Assembly (NCBI RefSeq): GCF_009727055.1
Contig: NC_052359.1
Span: 19,273,261 to 19,337,260, forward strand
Length of the DNA stretch: 64,000 nucleotides
Direction of reading: 5' to 3'
Source: Benincasa hispida
Taxonomy: Eukaryota > Streptophyta > Magnoliopsida > Cucurbitales > Cucurbitaceae
This document shows positions 45,366 to 55,598 of the stretch, one piece after another; the stretch's first letter is position 1, and every line of letters starts with the position of its first letter. The position numbers and the translations under genes were made by a program. Below the pieces are notes generated by a model. It made no database searches. It was not told the DNA's origin and saw only the letters and a program-made list of their open reading frames with translations.

Positions 45366-46549
45366 AAATTAAATTATTTAACTCACAATGAAGTTAGAAA
45401 AAGGTCATGTCGTGTTTGATTCCGTGTCCGTCGTGACGACTTTGGAGAATCTAACTATTCTTGAGACACTGTGAGATTGAAAAAAAATTAAATCAATTAA
45501 TGAACAATGACTAATACAATAAGTATACCAATTACCAAATAGAAATTCTAGAACCAACAAATCAAAACCTCCAAAATCAATCCAGAACTTGCGAGATCTT
45601 ATAACTATTTGATTTGATTTTTTAGTTTTTGAGAAGTTTATTCAACTTCTATATACATACCTACTTTTGTTATCATCTACTTTTTACACATGTTTTTAAA
45701 ATCCAAATTAAGTTTTAAAAACCTATAAAGAGTAGCTTTTAACTTAGTTAAGAATTTTAATGTCTTCCTTAAGAAGGATAAAAACTAATGTAAAAAAATT
45801 GTCAGAAATTAACATAAATGGTTATCCGGGGGAAAAAAATAAAAAGCTGACGTTGAAACCACATAATTGAAAGGTCGGAGTTCTATTGGACAATTTTTTT
45901 TTTCGTTTTTAATTTGTATATAATAGGAAAGTGAGATTTTTTTTCAAAAAAATATTGAATACGTTAGACACATACCAAACACAAAATTAGAAATTAAAAA
46001 ACCTATGGACACTTACAAATTTTGAGACTATACTTATAATTTAACCTAGATTTAAGATTGGGATTCAATGGATAAGCCATCTCTATAATGAAACTATGAA
46101 CTTCACCTATTGGATGGAGGACAAACAGAGGACGAAGGACGAGTGAGACGAGTTGAGAATGGATGGAGAAGCGGTGGAGGACGAACGAAAGAGCGATGGA
46201 GGAGGCATGGAGATGATGGATTTGGAATTGCGGCACTCGTGACTCGCGGAGGCATGCTTAGGGTTTAAATGTGAAGAATTTGTGATTTGTGATTGGAGAC
46301 ATGACTCGTGAGGTGTGAAGGGAAGGTACTTTTTTTTTTTTTTATATAAAAAATATTATATATATATTCCAGTCGGGTCGAGTTGACTCGACCAAGAATT
46401 TGAGTTACCCGAAACTTGACCTGGAAATGATTTTTTAAAAAATTTTCAAAGCAACCCAACCCAAAATAAAATCTAATCCAACCCAACCCTTATAGTTTAG
46501 GTTTGGTAGTCTAGGTTAGTCAGATTACTGGGTTTTTTGAACACTCCTA
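45366..46549 (-). other. hAT 5' region
   Basis: Non-coding or leader sequence: a TC-rich (minus strand) stretch at 46060-46250 and the terminal 'cccaacccaa' blocks at 46440-46490. The comparable TC-rich stretch in the second copy is at 63480-63860. Confidence 0.55.
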
Positions 46550-47450
46550 CTTGATACATGGTTAGACTTTTGTTCTTATGATTCCTTATAATTTGAATTC
46601 CTAAAACAAGCTGTGATTCTCTCAAATCTTTTATCTGTAATTGTACAGCTAGCCAATTTTTTTATTTCAGCGAGAAAACCTATACCATTCCAAATGAGTA
46701 GGATATCATCCACATACAACACTAGAAAAGCTACTTTCTTTTTTATAATCTTCTTGTAGACACAAAGTTCATCAACATTTTGTTTAAAACCATGACTTGA
46801 CAGTATTATTAAATCTAATATTCCAAGATCTTGATGCTTGTTTAAGTCTATAAATGGACCTATTAAGCTTGCAAACCTTTTGCTTTTGATCTTGGTTTAT
46901 GAACCATTTTGGTTGGCTCATGTAGATGTTCTCTTCAAGATTATCATTCAGAAAGGTTGTCTTCACATCTATTTTCCATATCTCATAATCATAAAACGTG
47001 GCGACTAAGAGAATGCAAATTGAGGAGAAGGTTTCCTCATAGTCCATCCCCTCCATTTGGGTATATCCCTTTACCACAAGTCTCTCTTTAAAGGTCTGAA
47101 CCTTTCCATGTACGCCTATTTTTCTCTTGTAGATCCACTTGCATCCTATGGGTTTTACCCTTTCAGGTTGCTCTACAAGATCTCAGACTGAATTGGAGTA
47201 TATTATATAGACTCAATTTAAAAGTTCATGGCTTTGAGTCATTCATCTTTGTCAACATCATCCATTGCTTGTTTAGAAGTTAATGGATCCTTAATGTCAT
47301 CATTTGATATGATAACTTGGGCTTCAGTTAGACCCATATAGCAATTGAGTTGTGATATAATCCTCTCACTACGTCGAGGCACTCCCAAATCTTGGAAGGA
47401 CGAACTTGACTAACAAATGCTTTATCAACAACTCTTCTTGATGAATTACC
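46550..47450 (-). pseudogene. Copia B linker and reverse transcriptase remnant
   Basis: From 47450 leftwards: the integrase-RT linker with 'GLTEAQVI'-like sequence; K-W-I-Y-K-R-K near 47120; KGYTQMEGMDYEETFS (47077-47030); YEIWKIDVKTTFLNDNLEEN, then IYMSQPKWF, then CKLNRSIYRLKQASRSW (to about 46800); and a LGIQIIRN-like block near 46600. The catalytic YVDD block (46690-46740) is diverged. Stops and frameshifts throughout. Confidence 0.8.
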
Positions 47451-49367
47451 TGTTGGGTTTTATGTCCTAAAACTCGCAATTTGTAAAACTTTAACATATT
47501 CTATTATCAATAAAGATGTTGTTCAACATTTCTTCAATAAAGGTATTGAATCTATTAATGGCATTCATAAAAGTCTAAATCCAATAAACTAAGATCCATG
47601 GCTATTATATGAATACTTGAAGTTTATATAGAGACATAAAGATGGATAGAGTTTGAGTAAATAGCCAAAATGGTCTAGAGTATATGATTAAGATTGGGTA
47701 CCTTATTCTGGTAACACTATTGGATGCGGCCAACTCTGTAGTTGTTACAAGTTGTTGTAAAGATACTACAAATGAAGTGATCCAGATTCATTCATGTGCT
47801 GACATAAGGAGAGGAGGTGTCCTATGCAATGAGTTTGCATAAGATCGGACCAAGAAATAAGTCACTCTTACTTTATAACGTTGTTTACTGTATAAGACTG
47901 ACTATTTTACTTAGATAACCTAGGTAACTTGATCTTAATCCTGAGCTAACTATGAACTTCTATTTATTCAGGATTATCCTTAAATTTGCATAGGTGAGGG
48001 TTAGCTTAACAACGCTAGCTCAATAAGCCTCCCATTTCAGAGGTAAGACTGGGTAGATAACTGGGGACATAGGATGCAAGACGGAATTCATGCCTACTCG
48101 ATTTAAGGATAGGAGAAATGTTGTTCTCTTAAGTACTGAATCTAAGTCTTGAACAAGGGGGCCCACCCTCTCACAAGACTGAGAGGGATTTGGTTTAGTG
48201 ACTGGGTCACAAACCAATTGTTCATTAGAGGATCAGTAGGAACTTAAGGAACAAGCGTAATATCGGAGGTAAAATAGCATACTAACCCAGCTGTTATTAC
48301 GAACAATCTGTGAAGGGTCAACTTACCAATTATGGTTAAATCATGTGGACACAAATATAACTATAGTGAAGATAGTGCAACTATTGAGCTATAGTGGTGT
48401 GACTTGATAGTTAACGAATACTGATTAATTTGGTCTAAAGAGTTTCAGCCAATTAATCTTAATCATTAGACCTCATGATTTGTAGGTCTATAAGGTCCCT
48501 CTACTAGCTCGTAAAACATGAACACCTTGAATTATTAAATTAAGTGAATTTGGAATGATATTAATTGAAATGTTCAAATTAAAATTAAGGCTTGTATAAA
48601 TATAATTATTTAATGATTAATTTATTGAAATTAAATGAAATTGGAGAGTTTATGATAATTAAATAATAATTTAAATATCAATTATTGAATTAGATTTATG
48701 TTTAAATTTAATGTGTGATTAATTTGATATTTTGATATCAAATTAATTAATTAATTAAATATATTTAATTAATTAAAATTCAAATTAATTTCCAATTTTT
48801 AAATTCAATTTAAGAAATTGAATTTTGATATTTGATTAATTTTGAATTAATTGATTATTGAAATGGAAAAATTGGAAAAACTGAATAATATGGGTTTTGC
48901 CCACAAAATACCTTGAGTAGGAGGTGTTCTTCCTACAAGCATACACAAATCCCATTTGAATTGAGAAGTAGGTGCTGGCCATTTGATGGTTGAGGAATGC
49001 TTGCATGCTAAAGAAATATAAAACTCTCAATTTTAGAGAAGATCGATGTGGTGCTGGAGCTAAAAAAAAAGTTTCTGCTACTTCATCTTCTTCCTCACAA
49101 AAACCTTCATTATCCTTCATCAAATCTCACTCAAATTCAAGTTCCACCACTCAAATTCAAGGCTGAGAAGATCCATTGGTGGTTCACTATCGATTTGGAG
49201 CTGATTTGTAGTAAAGAGCAGCTTGGATTTGGGAGAAATTATCAAAGGTATGTTCTTGAAATTCTCTTTTGAATTTATGAAATAGCATGCTTTAGAACTC
49301 AAATTAAATGTAATTAGAGTGCTTATTGATTTTGTTTACTTCCATTGCATGCTTATGTATTCCATCA
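47451..49367 (+). repeat. 5' LTR of Copia 1
   Basis: 1917 bp, colinear with 59042-60991. Core block 'attgttcattagaggatcag' at about 48217; hairpin at 47823-47841. Confidence 0.9.
47823..47841 (+). other. LTR core hairpin
   Basis: TATGCAA (47823-47829) pairs perfectly with TTGCATA (47835-47841), loop TGAGT. Counterparts at 42873-42891 and 52733-52752. Confidence 0.7.
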
Positions 49368-49369
49368 AT

Positions 49370-49381
49370 TGGCATCAGAAC
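49370..49381 (+). other. Primer binding site, degenerate
   Basis: TGGCATCAGAAC, two changes from the initiator-Met complement TGGTATCAGAGC. Confidence 0.75.
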
Positions 49382-51006
49382 ATGATTTAAGTACTCAATT
49401 AATGTTCATTTGAGTTTTGGTGGGTGAATTTATGATATTACATGTTTATGGACTGATATGGATGTTATTCAAATTTAGCATCAATTTTCTCTTTGATTTC
49501 TAAGTTAAATTTGTAATTGGCTCTTGTTTGATAAGCTTATATGTGTATTCAAGAGTCTGTAATTTATTTGGAGTCATTAGAGTTGAAATTAAGTTGTAAT
49601 TGAAGAAAGAAGTGAAGAAGTTCGAGTAGCAGGAACAAGTTCTTTAGCATCTGCTTAAATCTCATTATTCAAGCTTCAAGCGAGATTTCCATTTTGAGCA
49701 AGATTCGGTGATCGAGCAGCGAGATTTGACCAAATTCGAGCGAGAGAGATGTTTTGAAGCGAGATTCTGATTAAAGATCAAGCGAGATTTTCTTCAAAAC
49801 GAGCAAGATTCATTGGAGCCAGCGAGATATCATGTTTGAGCCAGATGTTGACTGAGTATCGAGCAAGATATCGAGTTCTAGCGAAATTTCAAGCTTTTTA
49901 GCAAGATCCTGTCTAATCCAGCGAGATTTTGGTCCAGCAGCGAGATCTTGTATCGGTTTCACAACTTTGACCCATTTGACTGAGTAAAGACGATCGAGGA
50001 GGGCCGATTCGACCAGTTTTCTTTAGTTCTGGTCCGGTTCAACCCCAATCCGGTCCAATTCAAGTAGTTCGAGTTTGTTTTGGGTCGGTTCGAGATCTTC
50101 TACACCATTTTGAAGCAAGTTTTGGATCAGTTATGTAATAATTTATTTATTATGCTTGCTTAGGATGCCAAAGCTGAAATATATCGGTATTTTTAAAAAA
50201 ATAATTATGCATGTGATGTATGTTGTATTTAAATTCAAAACATGTTTGTGCATATAATATGTCATTTAGATTTAAAAATCCACCATGAGAAACATGTTAC
50301 ATACATTATGTATATGTTATAATTTGTTATAATGTATAGAATGCATGTTTAGGGTTTCTGTTATTTAATATAACTGTTATATTAAATTTGAATGCCTTTG
50401 ATGAATATTGTGGATGTAAGAGCATGTCTATTTTTAAGTTGTTATATAATTGGATTAGACATTAAAATCTATAACAAAGATAAGTTGCATGCTCATGTAA
50501 ATTAATCACCCATTTTAATAAGTTAAAATAGGTCGACATCTTGTAAAACGTGGTTACAAACTCAACCGGTATATAATCCCGTCTAAGGCTGGAGGTACTT
50601 AAGTTGACAGTCTATGGAACACCTCCTACTTGGGGATTATGGCCGAATAATTGAGCATTGTTAACCGATTTTATAAGCATACATGAGTGAAACGGTTTAT
50701 CACCTATATATCATAGTTTAAAATCCATTTATAAGCGTTATACTTGGATAAACTACATAGACTTAAGGTAGTTTATTTAGTTGAAATGAACCATAAATAT
50801 AAATTTACCCAAATAGTAGAACACTTCAGTGGGTGTTTAATGACTTATATGATAAAGTTATTAGAACACTTCAGCGGGAGATGAAAAACATATAGAATAT
50901 GTTATTTTTAGCTCTTACATACCTAAGAATTCACAATCGAGATTTAAGTGGTACTTTGTGTCACCTTGAGAGTGACCTCCATACGGAAAGTATTTGAGTC
51001 AATAAC
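49382..51006 (+). other. Copia 1 leader, part 1
   Basis: Non-coding. Contains the word array (49677-49950), then the 'ggttcgag/ggttcaa' zone (50030-50100), then blocks shared with the other leaders ('ccggtatataatcccgtcta' at 50568). Ends with the ATAAC target site of the nested LTR. Confidence 0.75.
49677..49950 (+). repeat. Degenerate word array in Copia 1 leader (AGCGAGATT)
   Basis: About fourteen variants of AGCGAGATT/AGCAAGATT/AGCGAGATA at 10-30 bp spacing with unrelated spacers. Confidence 0.85.
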
Positions 51007-51439
51007 TGAAGGAATTTGTATCAAAGAGAACCTATGAGCGGAAGCAAGATTGTTCCAAATTCATTGTGGCAAAATCTTAAGCATTCACAAACAAACAAAC
51101 TAGTTATGCATCTATAGAACAAATTATGACATGCTTCATAAATGAAATACAAAAGGGAATGAGAGACTTACCTTTGAAGAACTTTTCTTTCACAGGTCTA
51201 TTGCTCTCATGAAGAATTTGGATAGCAACAACTCGCTCTCGTCCGAATCGTCTACCCAATCGTCTAGTCATGTGCAAAATTCTCCATGAACAATTAACAA
51301 CTGGGACACCACCACTTAGTGACCTTGGTATTCTCGGAATGAGAATCCAGGAGGTGTGGGCTTATTGGATTTGGTATAGGGAAGGAGGAAACTACGATCA
51401 AACTCAACGACCAAGCAAGTGGGAGAAGGTTACTGTCTA

Positions 51440-51660
51440 TCGTATAGACTGTGGTGCTTGATCGTTTAGTAAAGGTACATGATCATTTAGTAAAATAGGT
51501 TTGATCGTTTACACGATTGTTTAGAGAAACTCGCTAGCCACGCGATTGTTTAGTAAAAAGCTACACGATCATTTAGATAATGGCACATGTACACTATCAT
51601 TTAGACAAACACTTGAAGCTGTCGTGTAGTCTCTCATGAGCTAAACGATAGGTAGTGTAC
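51440..51660 (-). repeat. GATCGTTTA words inside an LTR
   Basis: Seven or more variants (TTGATCGTTTA, CACGATTGTTTA, CACGATCATTTA) about 430-640 bp from the primer-site edge of the LTR. The same word fills the Copia A leader array at 10139-10700. Confidence 0.75.
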
Positions 51661-52732
51661 TCAAATGCAACGATTCTTTACAAAAAAGAAAACAATTTTC
51701 ATTTTATCCTTCAGTTATGAAAACTGAATAAAACCTCCCACTTCACGCACAGTTAAGGAGAAACCACCCACAATTATCTCATAATTGTTTTAATTATATA
51801 TAAATATAATAACTAACTTATCATATTATATTTATAACCAATAGTTTTAATATCACATCATATGCAATATTTAAACCATAGTCATTTTTTCCTTTACTTG
51901 ATATAAATCATATTTATATCATTTTCCTCCAATTAATGTTTCTCATACATTATGTCAACTATATCACATATAATTGAACCTATTTAATCATATCATATAT
52001 AATCAAACTCCCTCTTGTCAATTTGAACACTTCAAACTGACCCAAAAACTGATTTTCAACTTGAATCCATTGAGCTACCAAGGGACCTTATGGACCTGTA
52101 GCTTGAAGCTTTAACTGTATGTGAATAGCTGACTAAACTCTTTAGCCACGAGATCTACTATCCGTTAACTGCCGGGCACTCCACTAATGACCTAAAACTG
52201 CAGTCTTCTCAATATAGAATATATTTATGTGTCTATCAGATATAACCAGTCAACAGTACGATAACCCTTCACAGATGCTCGTAAGTACAACTGGGTCAAT
52301 TTACCATTTGCCCCTGTAGTTACATCTAACTCCTTAAGTACCACTGATCCCTCTAATGAACAATACATCATAGTCCTACCATGAGTGGACACCTCTCTGG
52401 CCTTGAGAAGGTGTGTGGTGCCACATCATTCAAGCCCTAGAATTAACCCTTAATAGAGTAATCTATCTACTTACCTCTGCTTTGGGAAGGAGTGAATTCC
52501 ATCTTGTGTAGTTGAGTTCCTAGCTCTCCAATCAGACGAATCCTCAAAGTGGTAGGTTTGAGTCAGCAATCTGGCTACTCGCACCCATGCAAATCAAAGG
52601 ACCGCCCTCAAAGGCAGGAGTTCTCAACTTATTCAAGATTAAGGTCATGTTACCTATGGTCATCCTAGTAAAGTGAAGTCTTTGTCATGAACGACGTTAT
52701 ATAACGAGACTAAATACTTCGTGGTCCGTTCT

Positions 52733-52752
52733 TATACAAACTCCTTTGTATA
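52733..52752 (-). other. LTR core hairpin
   Basis: Perfect 8-bp inverted repeat, arms TATACAAA and TTTGTATA, loop CTCC. Confidence 0.75.
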
Positions 52753-52897
52753 GGACACCCCCGCTCGTATGTCATCACATGAATGATCAGGTTCAGACCA
52801 TCTATAGAACGTCACAACACTTGTAACTATCTACAAAGCGGGCCGCATCCATAGTGTCACTAGGATAAGATTTCCCTCCTATATCCTTATACTATTG

Positions 52898-52921
52898 ATA
52901 ACTTGTAGAAATACAAGTTAT
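52898..52921 (+). other. Terminal LTR hairpin with GAAA loop
   Basis: Arms ATAACTTGTA and TACAAGTTAT, perfect 10 bp, loop GAAA at 52908-52911, two bases from the LTR terminus. Confidence 0.88.
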
Positions 52922-54234
52922 TTATACCATATTATCTAGAATATGCTGCAAAAAGAAGGAAAAAGTTGCGTCGAACATATAAAAATTAGCTTAGAAATGC
53001 AAAAGTTGTAAAGTGTCGGAAGCACACTCGCTAACCCCATTGCGATGGCAAAATGGAATGTCCAAGTCTTTGTTTTGCAGGTAACAAAATGGAATGCACA
53101 CCCGCTAACTGCATGCGACAATCGCTCGAGGAAAAAAAGAGCAACGCATTCGCACTGCATGCGATGATCGATCATGGATGGAAAGATCAACGCATTTGCA
53201 CTGCATGCGGCGATCGATCCTGGATAAAAAGATCAACACATTTGCACCGCATGTAGCGATCGATCGTAGATGAAAAGAGCGACGCATTTGCGGGGATTTT
53301 TGAAATTGTACAGCTTTTCTATTGTACGATCTGACAAATTGAATGTGGAGTAGAGAGGACATTTCCACCAAGCCATGGCAGAAAAAGCAGTTTTTCAGAG
53401 CAGGACCACTGACGAAGGAGGTGCCAAGGTCTATAAATAGCTACATCAATTTCAAAGAGAGAAGGTTGGTCTGAGAAGACAACTAGAGAAAATCCGGGAG
53501 AAAGACGAGACAAGAACGAAAGGGAAGTCTCAGGAGTAAGAAATTCATTCACATTCCCAAAGAGAAGCTCTGTGCAGAGATCACTTCTACCTGGAAAACA
53601 AGCCTGAGAAGGAAGTTCTCCACCACATTCCTCCTACATGCCGACAAGCAAATCGTCTCCCATCGGGATCCATGTCAAGACATTGACACGCTTCCCTTAT
53701 TTGTTCTTACTTTCTATTCATCAACTTTGTTCATTTCTAATCTTTCATTCATCCATCTGTAACAAACGCTTTATCGTTATCTTTTAATATCATTATCTTA
53801 TTCATCGTCATCTCTCTGTTCTTCACCATACATTCATTATCCATTTCCTTCACCATGTGTAATAATTCCCTAGGGTAAGGGGGAAGGATTAAGCGAGTAA
53901 GTTAATCCTTGTTGAAGAAATTAGCTAAGTTTAACTAACGCATGCTCAATGGCATCTTCACCTGTGAGAGTAGAAGTGAAGATGTTATTCACCTCTCGAA
54001 AGAAGGTTGGAAGAATGCGTTAACTAAAGTGGAAAGTATTTCCAGAGATGGAAACAACCTTGCATTCACAACGTTCATCCCTGATTCACCATAGAGATAT
54101 GAAACGTGGCCGATCACTGAGAGGTGTAAGCCAAGGGAAAGCGGAACCTTAGTTGCGTCTTCAACAAGATTGATGAACTTGCGATGTCCTTTCCCCCTAC
54201 CCATTCTCTTTCTGACACATTTCACAAGACTTGC

Positions 54235-54390
54235 CATCGCATTTTATTAAATACTTGCACATCTTCACAGATAGTCCTCAATTTGTTTATTTATTTACTT
54301 GTCACCGCATTTTATTTGTCATCGCATTTTATTTGGTTATCGCATTTTATTTTATTATCGCATTTTATTTTTTACCGCATTTTACTTTTC
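54235..54390 (+). repeat. ATCGCATTTTATT words in the solo LTR
   Basis: Six to seven copies of 'tcgcattttatt' or 'accgcatttta' at 15-65 bp spacing. Confidence 0.75.
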
Positions 54391-55027
54391 CCAATACAAT
54401 TCATTATTATTTTGCTTTTGGTCGCATATATCACATTAGTATTGCATTGATCATCGCAATCCTCGTGTTTAACCTCAGATCACTCTGAGAAACTTGCGTT
54501 GGAATTATACATGGTTCCAACGCAAGAAAAATTGTGACACGCGTGTACTACAGGAATGCATACTACGAACGCATATCAGCATCATCGCATATAGTATTTT
54601 AGAACGTAGTATCGCATTTATTATCGAGAGTGCAAACACATCATCTTCCACGTCACCACTCCATTCACCATTTACCCATTTATTCCATTCTTTGTGGCGA
54701 CATTGCATTACGCACCACGTTCCGTCCGCCGCAATTAAATTCCAATCGAACAAGTTTTTGCGCAACTAAATTTCAAGCTAACAACTATAGACTATTTTGG
54801 TTATCACTTAAGGCATGATCCACTTGTATGTCTCCACATACATGCTTAACGACAACAAGGGATCTTAGTTTATTGGTTTGTGATAAATGTAAATAAAACA
54901 TCTCATGTTTCATAGACAACAGTGAAGAAAATATCTCATATTATTACATTAAAAGCATTTGTTCAATATAGGTGTTTACAAACTACAGGACCCAACGAGA
55001 GTTTAAGGCATCAACCCCAACAATAAC

Positions 55028-55598
55028 AAGGTGAACGGGGGAAGTAGTTCATAGTAAGTGGGTGAAGGATTTATGTGAACATGTCTTGTGGTCTCTTTCG
55101 TTAGTTTGGACCGTGAGATTCCTATATTGCACTTGCTGGTTTGCTTTGAGTGGCCTTTGCTAGTCATTTAACGATGGCTATCCCTGCGGAGGGTTGTAAC
55201 ATAGGATTCAGAACAACTCAAACTCCAGAAATGGATAGGATTACTTAAGTCCATTCCCAACCTTGACTCTCCATTTCGGTAGCATAGTTGGGGCTGACCT
55301 CATACGTCTGAAAACGGAGGGTTACACTTACAAAATTACCAAAGTGTTAGTAATTTTTGACAAAAAACGATAACTAAACGGCTATAGAATAATAGTTATT
55401 CTAGAGATAGTGTTTGGTCAAAATTGTTTGCTTTAGTGAAGGAGTGTTTGACTGCCTCTCGGTAGTACGTATTTTGACTCACTATAGTATCGTTGCAAAT
55501 AAATAATGGTTATGGGTACATTACTACTTGTTTTGCTAAAACTTGATTTTGGATTTTGTTGCAATTTGCTAACAAGAATTTGTTTAAAATTTTTCAGC
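55028..55598 (+). other. Copia 1 leader, part 2
   Basis: Non-coding; colinear with the Copia D leader at 39200-39760. 'tttttcag' just before the gag ATG looks like a 3' splice site, but no intron can be shown. Confidence 0.65.

Larger units (their letters stand above)
43265..46549 (-). mobile_element. hAT transposon, 3' end cut by Copia D
   Basis: Outer 5' end at 46549 reads (minus strand) TAGGAGTGTTCAAA, followed by 'gggttgggttgg' blocks. The same terminus occurs at 63246 on the plus strand. The transposase lies at 45150-43265. The element interrupts Copia B reverse transcriptase at 46550. Its C-terminal end and 3' terminus are not present to the left of Copia D, so an 8-bp duplication cannot be tested. 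Confidence 0.75.
52896..54783 (+). mobile_element. Solo LTR, Athila/Tat-like
   Basis: TGATAACTTG...GCTAACA, 1888 bp, target duplication ACTAT (52891-52895, 54784-54788). The empty site 'atactat|agactatttt' matches the intact LTR at 14605-14625. Same family as 4043-5841. It has 'gcgatcgatc' repeats at 53160-53270 and a series of 'atcgcattttatt' words at 54235-54390. ORFs here are incidental. Confidence 0.9.
51007..55022 (-). mobile_element. Solo copia LTR (Copia A family) with a nested LTR
   Basis: Plus-strand edges TGAAGGAATTTG and CCCCAACA; ATAAC at 51002-51006 and 55023-55027. Without its insert it is about 2.1 kb. The empty site 'gagtcaataac|aaggtgaac' matches the uninterrupted Copia D leader near 39745-39765. 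It contains GATCGTTTA-type words (51455-51640) and the core hairpin (52733-52752). Confidence 0.9.

Noticed and set aside
46003..46236. 77-codon minus-strand ORF at the hAT 5' region
   Set aside because: TC-rich leader sequence; the second hAT copy has no matching ORF.
53053..54818. Several 60-91-codon ORFs on both strands
   Set aside because: All lie inside the solo LTR 52896-54783 and overlap each other; the related LTR at 4043-5841 does not preserve them.
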